Shown here: piece by piece, positions 18,207 through 27,891 of the stretch | Position numbering within the stretch: position 1 is the first letter of the stretch | Layout of the letters: each line of letters starts with the position of its first letter | NCBI GenBank assembly: GCA_041744575.1 | Contig: JBGTKP010000025.1 | Span: forward strand, 1-64,000 | Origin: JTS-RE37 sp041744575 | GTDB lineage: Bacteria > Bacteroidota > Bacteroidia > Flavobacteriales > Flavobacteriaceae | Length of the DNA stretch: 64,000 nt | Direction: 5' to 3' | Notes under the pieces: model-generated | The model's database searches: none | Told to the model about the DNA's origin: nothing | The model's input: the letters and a program-made list of their open reading frames with translations, nothing else | Position numbers and translations under genes: made by a program

Positions 18207-18893
18207 TTACTTCAAATTGATTCTCAATTGGTTCCAGAAGGATTCGCGTCCTTTGTAAGTCACCACCATTTCCCGCGAAAACTGAACTTTTCTGATCCAG
18301 TTTTCTTTGAGCATTTTTTGTAAGAGGACCGCTCCGAGATGCCCTGCCAGATGTGAACGCCTTTCTGACCAATCCAGACATTGACGGGTCAGGGGACGCC
18401 GGCTTCCGGCAAAATCCGCTCTGGTTATTTCTAATTGTGATAGCCAGCGCCAGCCCTTTCCGGTAACATGATAAAGTTTATCCGACTTTTTTAGGTAGGC
18501 ATTTTGCTCCATGGACTCGGTCATCGCAACCCCTACGTACCCCGCTAAGTGATCGTAACAAGTCCTGCAATATGCAATCCCATTTTCCTTCATTGGTCCT
18601 GCGTGGTGTACATGTGGACCTTTGTTTCCAAGATTGGCCATCGCTTCGAGGACGTAAGCGACCTCGTCATTGGCAAAAGAATAATACCTGTGCCTCCCCT
18701 GAAATCCGACTTTTAAAATATGCCCTTTTAAAAGTTTTGACAGATGATTGCTAACCGAAGTAGGTGAAAGGTCGGAGAGCAAAGCCAGTTCACCCGCCGT
18801 ATAAGCCCTTCCGTCAAGTAAATTCCATAAGATCCTGGTTCGGGAAGGCTCACTCAGAAGTGATGATACCGAAATAAAGTGCTCTTTGTCCAT
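18207..18893 (-). CDS. ArsR-type winged-helix transcriptional regulator
   Basis: Protein of 228 residues. The first 100 residues are a winged helix: the recognition segment LSDLSPTSVSNHLSKLLKG and the wing GRHRYYSFANDEV. The second half contains CRTCYDH, a possible metal or redox site, and a region shared with other long ArsR proteins of about 220 residues. It is divergent from the ACT-domain and OsmC genes, with only about 75 bases between starts, so it probably controls them. The inducer is unknown. A thiol or peroxide signal would fit with OsmC. Confidence 0.8.
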   Translation of the reverse strand: MDKEHFISVSSLLSEPSRTRILWNLLDGRAYTAGELALLSDLSPTSVSNHLSKLLKGHILKVGFQGRHRYYSFANDEVAYVLEAMANLGNKGPHVHHAGPMKENGIAYCRTCYDHLAGYVGVAMTESMEQNAYLKKSDKLYHVTGKGWRWLSQLEITRADFAGSRRPLTRQCLDWSERRSHLAGHLGAVLLQKMLKENWIRKVQFSREMVVTYKGRESFWNQLRINLK

Positions 18894-18968
18894 AGTTCAT
18901 CCTAAAATGAAGTGTAAAAATACTATTTCAATTTATTTTGCGAAGTAGTAATCAAAATTTGAAACCAT

Positions 18969-19364
18969 ATGATGGATATAGAGGTATTATTAGAAAATAA
19001 GCCGGGTGCACTGGCTCTGATGGGTGAAACCCTGGGAAATTATGGTATCAGCCTGGAAGGTGGCGGTGTTTTTGGAAACGGGAATTTTTCAATTGCCCAT
19101 TTTCTGGTCGGGGAAGGCGAACGGGCACTTGAGGTATTAAAAAAAGCGGGCATTAAGGTTAAAAAGGTGAATGATGTGATCATAATAAAATTAAGGCAGG
19201 ATGTACCAGGTCAATTAGGTGCTTTTTGCAGGGAATTGGCCAACGCAGGGGTAAATATCCGGGTTCAGTACAGTGATCATTCAAATCGACTCATCATTGT
19301 CCCGGATGACTACGAAAAGGCAAAAAAAGTTTCAGAAGAGTGGATGCAAACCTGGGAGAGTTAA
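18969..19364 (+). CDS. Tandem ACT-domain protein
   Basis: Protein of 131 residues built from two ACT modules. The first starts MMDIEVLLENKPGALALMG and the second RQDVPGQLGAFCRELANAGVNI. The Pro-Gly-Ala/Gln-Leu loop in each is the amino-acid-binding turn. Stand-alone ACT proteins bind small ligands and modulate partners. It is co-oriented with the OsmC gene 15 bases downstream and divergent from the ArsR regulator. It has no enzyme domain, so its job may be ligand sensing. Confidence 0.8.
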   Translation: MMDIEVLLENKPGALALMGETLGNYGISLEGGGVFGNGNFSIAHFLVGEGERALEVLKKAGIKVKKVNDVIIIKLRQDVPGQLGAFCRELANAGVNIRVQYSDHSNRLIIVPDDYEKAKKVSEEWMQTWES

Positions 19365-19378
19365 ATTAAATTCGGGAA

Positions 19379-19849
19379 ATGGAAAAACAACATAGCTATA
19401 GTACGACGGTACTCTGGACAGGAAATAAAGGGAACGGCACTTCAGGATATAGGGAATTTGAAAGAAACCATACCATTTCGGTTAAAAATAAACCGGATAT
19501 CCTGGCGTCGTCCGACCCAGCTTTTCGCGGCGACAATACGAGGTACAATCCGGAGGAATTGTTGGTTGCCTCTTTATCATCCTGTCACATGCTGTGGTAC
19601 CTTCATTTGTGTTCCGAGGCCGGGATCGTAGTTACTGATTATACAGACAGTGCAACTGGAATCATGCTGGAGGGTTCAGATGGGGGAGGACGTTTTACCG
19701 AAGTCACCTTGCATCCGAGGGTGAGGGTCAGGGATGGGTCCATGGTGGAGAAAGCAAAAAAATTGCACAAAAAGGCCAATGATCTTTGTTTTATCGCCAA
19801 TTCAGTCCATTTTAAGGTTACCCATAACCCGGTGATTGACTGCGAATGA
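19379..19849 (+). CDS. OsmC family peroxiredoxin
   Basis: Protein of 156 residues of the OsmC/Ohr superfamily. The first half contains FRGDNTRYNPEELLVASLSSCHMLWYL, which carries the first active-site Cys (SSCHML). The second Cys is in NDLCFIANSVHF. Two-cysteine OsmC proteins reduce organic hydroperoxides in the cytosol. It is probably in one transcript with the ACT gene. Confidence 0.85.
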   Translation: MEKQHSYSTTVLWTGNKGNGTSGYREFERNHTISVKNKPDILASSDPAFRGDNTRYNPEELLVASLSSCHMLWYLHLCSEAGIVVTDYTDSATGIMLEGSDGGGRFTEVTLHPRVRVRDGSMVEKAKKLHKKANDLCFIANSVHFKVTHNPVIDCE

Positions 19850-19861
19850 GCTTCAGTTTAG

Positions 19862-20226
19862 GTACGGGTCTATGCCAAAGGCTCACAGCTCATCGTGATC
19901 GTATTGATAGGTTTCTCCGGATACTTTGTCGGCATGGTCACGCATGGTGAAGATTTTTTAGCTCTTCCAATAGAGAAGCGGCAGGACAGAATCCCAGATA
20001 ACCCAGGTATTTATTAAGATGTAAGTTCCGGTATTCTGGATGCTCGATGCGCCTCATGCCAAAATCCCAAAAAACAGAAAGCATAGTTAAGGATGACCAG
20101 TTTGGATGAATTGATCAAAGGCGGTGAATGAAGAAGCCCATTGATTCCTATAGATCCTTAAAAGAGTGAACTGATCAGACGATTGATGACTGTAAACGGC
20201 AATCATTACAGAACGACAACTAATTA
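19862..20226 (+). pseudogene. Decayed c-type cytochrome domain protein (planctomycete-type)
   Basis: No open gene, but one reading frame still spells a recognisable protein across in-frame stops. It begins with a membrane segment and VGMVTHGEDFL, then GILDARCASCQNPKK, LRMTSLDELIKGGE and PLIPIDP-KSELIRRL. This is the pattern of the cytochrome c domains fused to DUF2231-like membrane regions, normally DARCxxCHN, LRM, LLKGGE, GP, LIPGDPEKSELI. Stops interrupt it before DVSS, before LRM, after KGGE and after IDP, each explainable by one base change. The haem-ligand His after CxxC is Gln. The remnant follows OsmC in the same frame but after that gene's stop. It meets a second pseudogene tail to tail. 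Confidence 0.65.
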
Positions 20227-20304
20227 AGGAACACGTCCTGGCAACCATCCTGTTCCTATCAAGTTTTCGGTGCAGGCAAATAGGTAGGACCCTTAAATAC
20301 TTAA

Positions 20305-21446
20305 TTAAAGCGGCATTATTCTTAAGATTTTTCTACCATCGACCCCTATATAGAGATAACCATCCGGGCCTTGCCTGACAATCCGAACACGCAGTCCGAG
20401 ATCTGTGAGCAATCGCTTCTCATGAACCACTTTATTTTTTTCTATGACCAGCCGATTGAGATGTTGTAGTGCCCTGGCTCCTATGGATAGATTGTCCCGC
20501 CATTTTGGGAATTTATTTCCCGAATAGAACTCCATGCCACTGGGCGCTATTGAAGGGGTAAAATGATAGACGGGTTGTTCCAGTCCTATTTGGTGGGTAA
20601 TCCCTTCGCCGATGGGGGTACCGTCATAATCAATACCATAGCATATAATGGGCCATCCATAATTTAAGCCTGCTTTTATAAGGTTCCCTTCATCATCCCC
20701 CTTGGACCATGTTCGTTTTCCCATAACTCTTTGGAATTAGGATCAATAACAAGACCCTGTGGATTTCTATGTCCATAACTTCAAATTTCTGGTTTTGCAG
20801 TTTTTGTACTGACAAATGGATTGTCACGCGGTACGCGGCCATCTTCAAATATGCGTATCATTTTACCTAAATGGTTGCTCAGAGATTGGGCCGAATCGCG
20901 CAAATCGTATCGATCACCCATTCCGAAATACAAGTAGCCTTTCTGAAAAACCATGCGGGTTCCATAGTGATTGGCTTCCTTGTAGGATGGCACTGCAGAA
21001 AAAATGGTCTTAATTTTAATTAGGGAATCCCCTTCCAACCGGGCTTTTTCAATAGACCTGGTGCTCTTTATTGTATCGTCGGTAGTGTGAGCAAAATAAA
21101 CCAAACCGTTGAAACTAAAAGCGGGGTGCGAAAGTATATCCAGTGCCCAGGAATCTTGGGCAAAAGAAGCAGGAACTCCCTTAAGGACCACCTTCGTAGG
21201 TGTCCTTAAGTTTATCTTGACAATTTAACCTTTAGGTCTGTTGGTAACAAGCATGATTGAATCCGAAAGGAACGCCAATCCAGATGGGACATCTATACCA
21301 TCTGTCACGATTTCAACTTTTATCTTACCTCCTTCACTATCAACAATCCATGGCTGGGCCATAAGGATGTTGCCAAAATAAAAGGGCATTACGTTGAATA
21401 GCAGAGACAATAGGCAGCAATTCGCAATTCTTTTAGAAGTTCTCAT
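20305..21446 (-). pseudogene. Inactivated PQQ-dependent aldose sugar dehydrogenase
   Basis: A signal-peptide-bearing dehydrogenase of the YliI/sorbosone type broken in three places. The N-terminal piece runs to LVTNRPKG and meets TAA at 21225-21227. The frame resumes with IVKINL and VVLKGVPASF, passes HYGTRMVF and GRVPRDNPF, and meets TGA at 20781-20783 exactly where EIWSYGHRNPQG should have Trp. The next stretch reads SYGHRNPQGLVIDP and ENEHGPRG, then a run of five C (20697-20701, plus strand) appears one base short and shifts the frame. The last piece continues DDEGNLI, LNYGWPI and ends at 20305. Apart from these lesions the gene is well preserved, so the loss is fairly recent. A related intact dehydrogenase is at 30505-31686. 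Confidence 0.85.
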
Positions 21447-21482
21447 GTTTTTTAAATCACCTCTGGGGTCTTCTTTTTACCT

Positions 21483-22409
21483 CTATTCAATTTCATCTAT
21501 CATGGCCTTTCTGATTTTTTCGTCGGGTAATTTTCCATATCCGGCCATGGCATTATCAATCATGTGGTGAGGCTTGGATGTTCCGGGTATTACACAGGCA
21601 ATGCGCCTGTCGGAAAGTATAAATTTCAAAAAGTATTGCCCCCAGCTATTGATATCATATTCCATACACCAATCGGGTAAGGGCTTATTCCTGACAAGAC
21701 TGAACAAGCGGCCACTATCAAAGGGCTGATTTATTATTGCGGCAGTTTTATACTTTTCAGCAGTATCCAATAAAGAATTCTCAGCATTTCTTGAAAGGAT
21801 GGAATAATTAAACTGAACAAAATCAGGTCGTTCTGCCTTGATTATATTTTCTAACCTGCTATGTGCGGAATCCACATAATGTGTTATTCCCCAGTATCTT
21901 ATTTGCTCACTATCTTTCCATGTTCGCAATGTTCTCAGATGAGTTTCCCAGTCCATGAGATTATGGATTTGAATAAGATCCATCTTATTTCTTTTCATGA
22001 GCTTCATGGATTTCTGCATTTGTCGAATTCCGGATTCCTTTCCGGAGGTCCACACCTTGGTTCCATATAAAAAGTCATTCTGAAATTCCAATCCACTCGT
22101 CAAATCACCTACAACTGACTCAGAGCTGCCATACATTGGGGATGAATCAATGAGCCTGCCACCATATTTATTCAATTCAATAAGCACTTGCTTTAACTTT
22201 TGCCTTTCCTCCCCGGAGTTATTCACATCAAAGGTCTGCCAGGTGCCAAGGCCAACAATGGGCAATTTCTCTCCGCTCGACGGAATTGTTCTTGATATCA
22301 TTTTCGCTTCAGGCTTAAAAGTTTTAGAAACAGGCATAGTGAGAAATCCAAGTCCGGCCAAACCACCCAACTTTAGAGTTTCTCTTCTAGTGTACTTTTT
22401 TCGTTTCAT
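21483..22409 (-). CDS. Aldo/keto reductase with Tat signal
   Basis: Protein of 308 residues. The N-terminus MKRKKYTRRETLKLGG plus a hydrophobic stretch is a twin-arginine signal. After it comes an aldo/keto reductase barrel: IVGLGTWQTF, RLIDSSPMYGSSE with Asp and Tyr of the tetrad, FLYGTKVW with Lys, and DLIQIHN with His. NADPH-binding residues near IPGTSKPHHM are present. It should be an exported oxidoreductase acting on aldehydes or sugars. It is co-oriented with, and just upstream of, the broken dehydrogenase. Confidence 0.85.
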   Translation of the reverse strand: MKRKKYTRRETLKLGGLAGLGFLTMPVSKTFKPEAKMISRTIPSSGEKLPIVGLGTWQTFDVNNSGEERQKLKQVLIELNKYGGRLIDSSPMYGSSESVVGDLTSGLEFQNDFLYGTKVWTSGKESGIRQMQKSMKLMKRNKMDLIQIHNLMDWETHLRTLRTWKDSEQIRYWGITHYVDSAHSRLENIIKAERPDFVQFNYSILSRNAENSLLDTAEKYKTAAIINQPFDSGRLFSLVRNKPLPDWCMEYDINSWGQYFLKFILSDRRIACVIPGTSKPHHMIDNAMAGYGKLPDEKIRKAMIDEIE

Positions 22410-22622
22410 AATTTGATTTTTTTAATCCCATTTTCTCTTTAGCCGAATATTGATTTGAATAGAAAGAATATGAGAGACCCCAAGACAACACATCCGATTT
22501 CGAATTTTCATGTAACCCAACCAAATTTTGGCACTATGAGAAGCATCGTTAAGGAAGTTCCGGTAAACAACCACTGCATATTTGAAGCGCCATTCAATAT
22601 AGCCAATCACCTTTGTTAACAG

Positions 22623-24194
22623 TTAGTACAGGATTTGAAAATCTTCAAACACTGCTTCATTGTCACCGGAAACAGGATCTGTGTGTACCTGGAGTCCTGC
22701 CTTCATACCTGATGACCACCAGGCCAGATTGTCGCCTGAAACATCCCCGGAGGCCGATTCACGGTCTTTGATAGATTTCCATTCTCCGGCACCTGTCCGA
22801 TATTCAAAACGGATACTTTGGGCATCTTCCACTTGGGCCCTCAGCCAGATATCCCCCGCACTTTTAATTCCAATTTTATTCAATTCTGAAAAGGCACCTT
22901 GCCGCACCTTCCAGAGGACCAGTTGATCACCTTCCACGCCAAGGCCCATACTGTTATTTTCGTTGGTATAGAGCACGAGTCCCTTTCTGGCATTGTTTCG
23001 ATCCCGGAGGTGTGTGGAGAAGATAAAATCAGAAGCATCAGGCACAACGCACAAAACGGCACCGGTAACGTTCCCGCTGTCAGGAAATTTTTCTGTCATT
23101 TTGAGCTGCTTTTCCACAAACTCCAATTTCGGGGCACTGGATGTAATGTTCAGACGCCACCAGGGTTCCAGCTTACCGGTATTAAAATCGTCAGAGATGT
23201 TCTCGGTTAATCGATTGCCGTCCGTAGTTTGTTCATCCACTTTAAAGTATGGCCAGCCGGTAATTTCATCCCAATACATTTCACTTAGAATTGCCGCGCG
23301 TCCTAAATTGGGAAAACCTTTGGTATGGTAAGCGTGGTATAAATAATACCAGCCACTGCCGGTGTCAACTACCGTTCCGTGCCCCGGGCATTTCCATGAT
23401 GTATTTCCTGCCATTAAGGGATTTGACCCATATTTTTCCCAGGGTCCTTCCATCTGTTTCGCCCTGGCAACTCCCACCATATAGTCACAATCTTCACCGC
23501 AGCAATTATTTCCGGAATAGAGCATGTAAAGAAAACCATCCCTTTCAACAATACACTGGCCCTCAATACCCCCTCTCTCCCAATCATCTTCATTCGCAAT
23601 GAGTATCTCAAACTCGGAACCGACCAGAGAAAGTCCGTCGTCTGAGAGTTTTGAACCCAATAATTGGATGGGCTTGTCCGGAGTAAGACCATAGGCCTTC
23701 CAGGTAATATAGAGGCTGCCATTTTCATCATAGACAAAGGCGTCAATTGCTTCGTTTCCCCAGGCTATCAATGGTCCTTTATCCACAAATCCTTTCCTGA
23801 TATCCCTGGTAGTGGCCACGCCGACCTTTGAGATTCCATCGGTGGCCCTTGCTGTATAATAACAATAAAAGGTACCATTCTTATAGTATAATTCCGGGGC
23901 CCAAAAACTGGACATTGTCCAGTTGGGCTTTTCTGCAAAGACATGACTGATCAAGGTCCAGTTCTTGAGATCAGTAGAGCTGTAGATTGGATAAAGCGGC
24001 GCCCAGTCCCCTGAGGTCCCGGCGGCATAATAGGTGTTATTCACCTTAATGATTGACGGGTCGGGTAATTCCCCGGGAATGACCTGCACCTGTTCCTTTT
24101 GTGCCTCCAAGGACCCTATAGATCCGAGGGTTAGCAGGAGAATAACGGGTATAACGAGAACTTGTCGGACACTGAGGAATTTACTATGGCTCAC
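22623..24194 (-). CDS. Glycoside hydrolase family 43 protein
   Basis: Secreted enzyme of 523 residues. The signal peptide is residues 1-31. The five-bladed propeller domain starts GELPDPSIIKVNNTYY with the general base Asp45. Asp151 in AIDAFVYDENG is the pKa-modulating residue and Glu211 in GGIEGQCIVER the general acid. A C-terminal domain of about 190 residues (SDDFNTGKLEPWWRLN onward) is a concanavalin-like fold common in GH43 enzymes. Likely substrates are arabinan- or xylan-type side chains. No SusC/SusD pair is nearby, so it is not part of a visible utilisation locus. There is no sign of damage. Confidence 0.88.
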   Translation of the reverse strand: MSHSKFLSVRQVLVIPVILLLTLGSIGSLEAQKEQVQVIPGELPDPSIIKVNNTYYAAGTSGDWAPLYPIYSSTDLKNWTLISHVFAEKPNWTMSSFWAPELYYKNGTFYCYYTARATDGISKVGVATTRDIRKGFVDKGPLIAWGNEAIDAFVYDENGSLYITWKAYGLTPDKPIQLLGSKLSDDGLSLVGSEFEILIANEDDWERGGIEGQCIVERDGFLYMLYSGNNCCGEDCDYMVGVARAKQMEGPWEKYGSNPLMAGNTSWKCPGHGTVVDTGSGWYYLYHAYHTKGFPNLGRAAILSEMYWDEITGWPYFKVDEQTTDGNRLTENISDDFNTGKLEPWWRLNITSSAPKLEFVEKQLKMTEKFPDSGNVTGAVLCVVPDASDFIFSTHLRDRNNARKGLVLYTNENNSMGLGVEGDQLVLWKVRQGAFSELNKIGIKSAGDIWLRAQVEDAQSIRFEYRTGAGEWKSIKDRESASGDVSGDNLAWWSSGMKAGLQVHTDPVSGDNEAVFEDFQILY

Positions 24195-24465
24195 GATTTA
24201 GAAGTTTAATTTTTAAATGTACTTAAATTCTGAAATACAGCTGCTCTCCTGTTTAAATTACCTGGTCGGGAAGATTATGCACAGATTCCCAGGCGTTGTT
24301 ATATTGGCCACAGTCCATAATCGCCCGATCAATGCTCCATATTTTTGATTGATTTGGAGAAAACCGCAATCAAAACCACGATCACCCTCTAGTATAATTT
24401 TAATGAATGTGCACTGATCAGGAAGGACAACCACAAAGCTTTATTTAGCAACGTATTATTTAGAT

Positions 24466-24774
24466 TTACAGCGCTGCCGCTTTTCTTATATCCGCTGGTT
24501 CAAGAATTTGTTTAGGAAAGGTATTTTCTGCTACATGGCTGATCGAGGCTCCCACTTGTTGCATGGTCAATGTAGCTTTTGGCATGATGTATTTAAATAT
24601 ATTGGCCATCAATTTTAAAAAAGGGTTCACGTGTTTTTGATTTTTAAAAGGGATCATCATTGGTGGGCGAAAATTATATTGACTGAACACGAGTTTCATT
24701 AAGTGATTTTCTGTCTGGCCTTTCACCTGGGCCCACATGCACCCTATGCTCCGGACACCCTCAAGTATCACCAA
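24466..24774 (-). pseudogene. C-terminal remnant of a NAD(P)-binding epimerase/SDR
   Basis: About 90 codons that match only the end of an atypical SDR/epimerase. The run MWAQVKGQTEN, then NFRPPMMIPFKN, then LTMQQVGASI and PKQILEPADIRKAA correspond to the last third of such proteins. The Rossmann fold and active site are missing. The recognisable part begins at about 24750, just where the plus-strand remnant begins in the other direction. The simplest reading is a deletion that removed the 5' ends of two divergent genes. Confidence 0.65.
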
Positions 24775-25182
24775 ACTTCACAGGGACTTGGTGTGAAGCC
24801 AGATGCCGTTTCCACAAAAGTCTACGTCGGAAGGACGCCCTGTCAGGAAATGGTGAAAATCTATAAATGGAATATTTCCCGGGATGGCTTTAAATTAAAG
24901 TGGAAGCTTACTCTTTATTTTGAATCTGATGGCTCGCGACCTGCAACCTACAAACTTGAACGCACTGGCAGCAGGGACATGGATCTTACCGGAAAATGGG
25001 AGATGAAGCGGGAGATTGCAGCTTATCCGAAAGCATTGATTTATCAATTGAATCAGGACAAACCGGCAGATATCATCCAATTGCTTGTAGGTGATGGAAA
25101 CGTACTGTTCTTTTTAAATATGGAGAATGATCCTTTAGTGGGGAACGGCGACTTTAGTTACACGCTGAACAGGGCCAACTGA
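24760..25182 (+). pseudogene. 5'-truncated conserved Bacteroidetes protein (NlpE-like repeat)
   Basis: The frame ends at 25182 and its last 120 codons look like a conserved extracytoplasmic domain: VYVGRTPCQEM, LKWKLTLYFE, ATYKLERTG, GKWEMKRE, ALIYQLNQ and GNGDFSYTLNR. I recognise this pattern from lipoproteins of Bacteroidetes that contain one or two such units, somewhat like NlpE. The expected signal peptide is absent. The available ATG at 24703 lies within the opposing SDR remnant and gives a nonsense leader. I therefore call it truncated. Residues upstream of about 24815 are not conserved. Confidence 0.55.
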
Positions 25183-26109
25183 GATGAATTCCGCAGCCCG
25201 ATTTTTTTAGTCCCGGATCCTCATGAAACGGAATCCTGAGAACCATACAGTTGGCAATATTTGATTGCAACAAAAGATTCCAAATAATAGGCAGCTTATT
25301 ATTACAACAGGAATGATTACTTAAACGGGATGAAGATTTTCAGCGATATCATCTGCGGGTTCAACCGCCACCCTAAATCTCTGGCAGTATTATGGCAACT
25401 GCGCTCCCCTAATTTCCTGTGATGTGAACTTATCCGGCCTTTTGTTGATGCTGCCTTACTTGAAACCATATAGGAAAAGGATATAAAGCGGTTGAATGTC
25501 AATTTTCCAGGACAGCCAAACGGAGATTTTGTTTGGAGCAGTCAAGCAGTGAGATATTTTGACGGACAGTTCGTTTGAGACAAAAGTCCAATGGGAAAAG
25601 CGCATTTCTGGTTTACGGTGATTCCTATCGAACCGGAAGACGGAGGCTAAGACCGTTGGGCAGGAAAGCATGGCAAGAACAGCATCACCCCTAAGATTTC
25701 TGACCTTACCGGTACTGGGTATCTCAAGAAAAGAGCCACTTAGCAATACTTTACTACAACAGAGCTGAGGGATATGGTGAACCGTCTTCAATTTCTTTCA
25801 TGGCCTCTGCCGTTTTATCCGGCCTTGCTTTCATAAACCTTATACTTCCCGCTCAGTTTCCGGACCCCGTGATGGTAGTCGCTAACACCGGGAAAGGAAA
25901 TAAAAAGGGGTATGGAACGATGCCATTTAGGTAAATATGTTGTTTTTTTGAATGCCATAACTATAATATTCTAAAATCGTTATTGCAGCAAATAAAGCAA
26001 AATCCTTTTTATGAGGTCCCGGATCGTCCGGATGCCTTTTTAGGGGTAGTCTTACCGCTCACGCGCTGGTCTCAGGCACCTCAATTTACCTTTTAAATAA
26101 TTTACGGAA
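25183..26109. other. Gene-poor region, 0.9 kb
   Basis: No supported gene. One plus-strand frame at about 25330-25838 reads in protein-like blocks (for example NGDFVWSSQAVRYFDG) but has several stops and matches nothing I know. A 111-codon minus-strand frame over 25456-25791 is not protein-like. The segment may be decayed coding DNA, in line with the remnants just upstream. Confidence 0.35.
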
Positions 26110-27162
26110 ATGAAAAATCGAATTGGCTCAGGAATTGTCGGTCAGGTATTTATTATGTTGCTCATTATACTGATGGGGGGACTCATTTTTTGGGAAATGA
26201 CCCCTTATCTTGCGGGTGTGCTGGGCGCTGTGACCATTTACGTGCTCTTCAGGAAATGGATGCTTATCCTGGTCAGAAAAGGGTGGAACCCCAATCTGGC
26301 GGCAATCCTATTAATGCTGATATCGTTTATTGGCATCCTGATACCCCTTACCGGCATTCTTCTTATGTTGGGAAACAGGATCGGGGATACCCTCAAAAAT
26401 TCTGACAATATTTTCGAAACCCTGAAAGTACAAATTTCTTCCTGGGAAGAACGGCTGGGTTATAGTTTTACCTCAGAAATGGATACCTCGGCGATCTCCT
26501 CATGGCTTGCAGAGAATCTACAGAATATCGCCGGGGGTACATTTACAATGCTCATTGCATTGGCCATTATGTATTTCCTTCTTTTTTATATGTTCACCGA
26601 CAGGAATGAGCTCAGAAACTCCCTGTTCGAATATATCCCTATCAAAAGGGAGAACCTGAAAAGCATTGGTGACGAAATTCACTCCTCGGTGAGGTCCAAT
26701 GCGATCGGAATTCCTCTGGTTGCCATCGTTCAGGGGATCATAGCGCTGATAGGATTCTATATTTTCGGGGTGGACAAGCCTATATTCTGGTTCGTGGTGG
26801 TCACGGTTGGCTCAGTCATCCCTTTCGTTGGCACCTTCATTGGGATTCTGCCGGTATTTATAATAGCCCTTGCTGCAGGAGATGACTTTCAGGCCTGGGG
26901 AGTATTGATTTACGGGATTGTCGTGGTAGGGAGTTCGGACAATCTTATAAGGCTGTTTGTGCTAAAAAAGCTGGATGATGTACATCCCCTCATAACATTG
27001 ATAGGGGTGATTATTGGGGTACCTCTGTTCGGGTTTATTGGACTGATTTTCGGTCCGTTGTTGTTAAGTCTTTTCCTGCTTCTCATCCGCATTTATAAAA
27101 GGGAATACGGGAAATCTTTATCAGCACCACCGGCTCCTGAAAAGAGTTTACAGAATCCTTAA
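26110..27162 (+). CDS. AI-2E family transporter
   Basis: Membrane protein of 350 residues of the AI-2E transporter family (PF01594), typical length. Pairs of hydrophobic helices occur at the start (about 8-60) and at 140-165, followed by the conserved block IGIPLVAIVQGIIALIGFYIFGV and PVFIIALAAGDDFQAWG, then DNLIRLFVLKK. Family members include TqsA and Na+(Li+)/H+ antiporters; the substrate is not predictable. It is a single gene at the left end of the stress-rich part of the window. Confidence 0.88.
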   Translation: MKNRIGSGIVGQVFIMLLIILMGGLIFWEMTPYLAGVLGAVTIYVLFRKWMLILVRKGWNPNLAAILLMLISFIGILIPLTGILLMLGNRIGDTLKNSDNIFETLKVQISSWEERLGYSFTSEMDTSAISSWLAENLQNIAGGTFTMLIALAIMYFLLFYMFTDRNELRNSLFEYIPIKRENLKSIGDEIHSSVRSNAIGIPLVAIVQGIIALIGFYIFGVDKPIFWFVVVTVGSVIPFVGTFIGILPVFIIALAAGDDFQAWGVLIYGIVVVGSSDNLIRLFVLKKLDDVHPLITLIGVIIGVPLFGFIGLIFGPLLLSLFLLLIRIYKREYGKSLSAPPAPEKSLQNP

Positions 27163-27891
27163 AACTTGACCGACATTACCCGGGATAAAGTGGTGTGCAA
27201 CATCCGGATCGGCCGGTCTGAGATATTTAATACATATCCTGAAAATAGCTATAGTAGTAACAAAGGGAAAGAAGGGAGTCCATGGTTATGTCTTGAACGT
27301 GATTTATATTAGAGTTGTTCAGGTGAATGTGAAAGATTTTCGATGACGCCTCTGCGTTGATGGACCGGCCTGATTCGGGAGACCATATGTGCGAAGTAAT
27401 GCGTTCAGGTGCAAGGTTGGTATCATTGATGACCCCATCAGAAATACCATGCGCCCAGCTGGCAAGAGAATTGCCATAGGTGCCTGTTGGATAACTGTAT
27501 CACTAGGTGGTTAGCTGGCGCAAAAACCAGAGACTTTCTATTTGTGGTCCTGGTTTATTGGTCCTGTGGCCGATGATGCTTCCATGAATTTCGGGAGAGA
27601 AGTACGGGCATGATTCGATGTAACTCCTATGTCTCCAACTGCTCAATCAGAAGTGTTTCGTGCTCTGTTCCGAAATGAATGTTGAGATTTTCTTTTTCGG
27701 ACCATTTTTCGATAAGCGGCACCTCGTTCCTTTATAATTTCCTTTCTCCGGAAAGCTGTAGGGGATGATGTACAACCCCATCCTTTAATCCATTCCTTTT
27801 GGCATCATCCCAAATTGCGGATCACCTGGTATTTGGCAAGCCCACAGAAGCAAAAACCACAGGGCGATAGGCACCTTCCCGGCATTCGCTA
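27163..27891. other. Gene-poor region, 0.7 kb
   Basis: No supported gene. On the minus strand, an uninterrupted 75-codon frame (about 27290-27510) and a neighbouring frame with LIEKWSEKENLNIHFG look weakly protein-like, but each is cut by stops. They may be remnants. Confidence 0.3.

Noticed and set aside
20305..21446. Possible recoding (programmed frameshift and readthrough) instead of a pseudogene
   Set aside because: It would need two stop readthroughs and one frameshift in the same gene. Ordinary inactivation is far simpler.
25330..25838. Protein-like plus-strand frame with several stops, considered as a decayed gene
   Set aside because: The number of stops is not far below chance and no family could be named, unlike the remnants at 19862, 20305 and 24466.
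27290..27510. Open minus-strand frame of about 75 codons
   Set aside because: No start, no family and stops on both sides. Kept only as a remark on the intergenic region.
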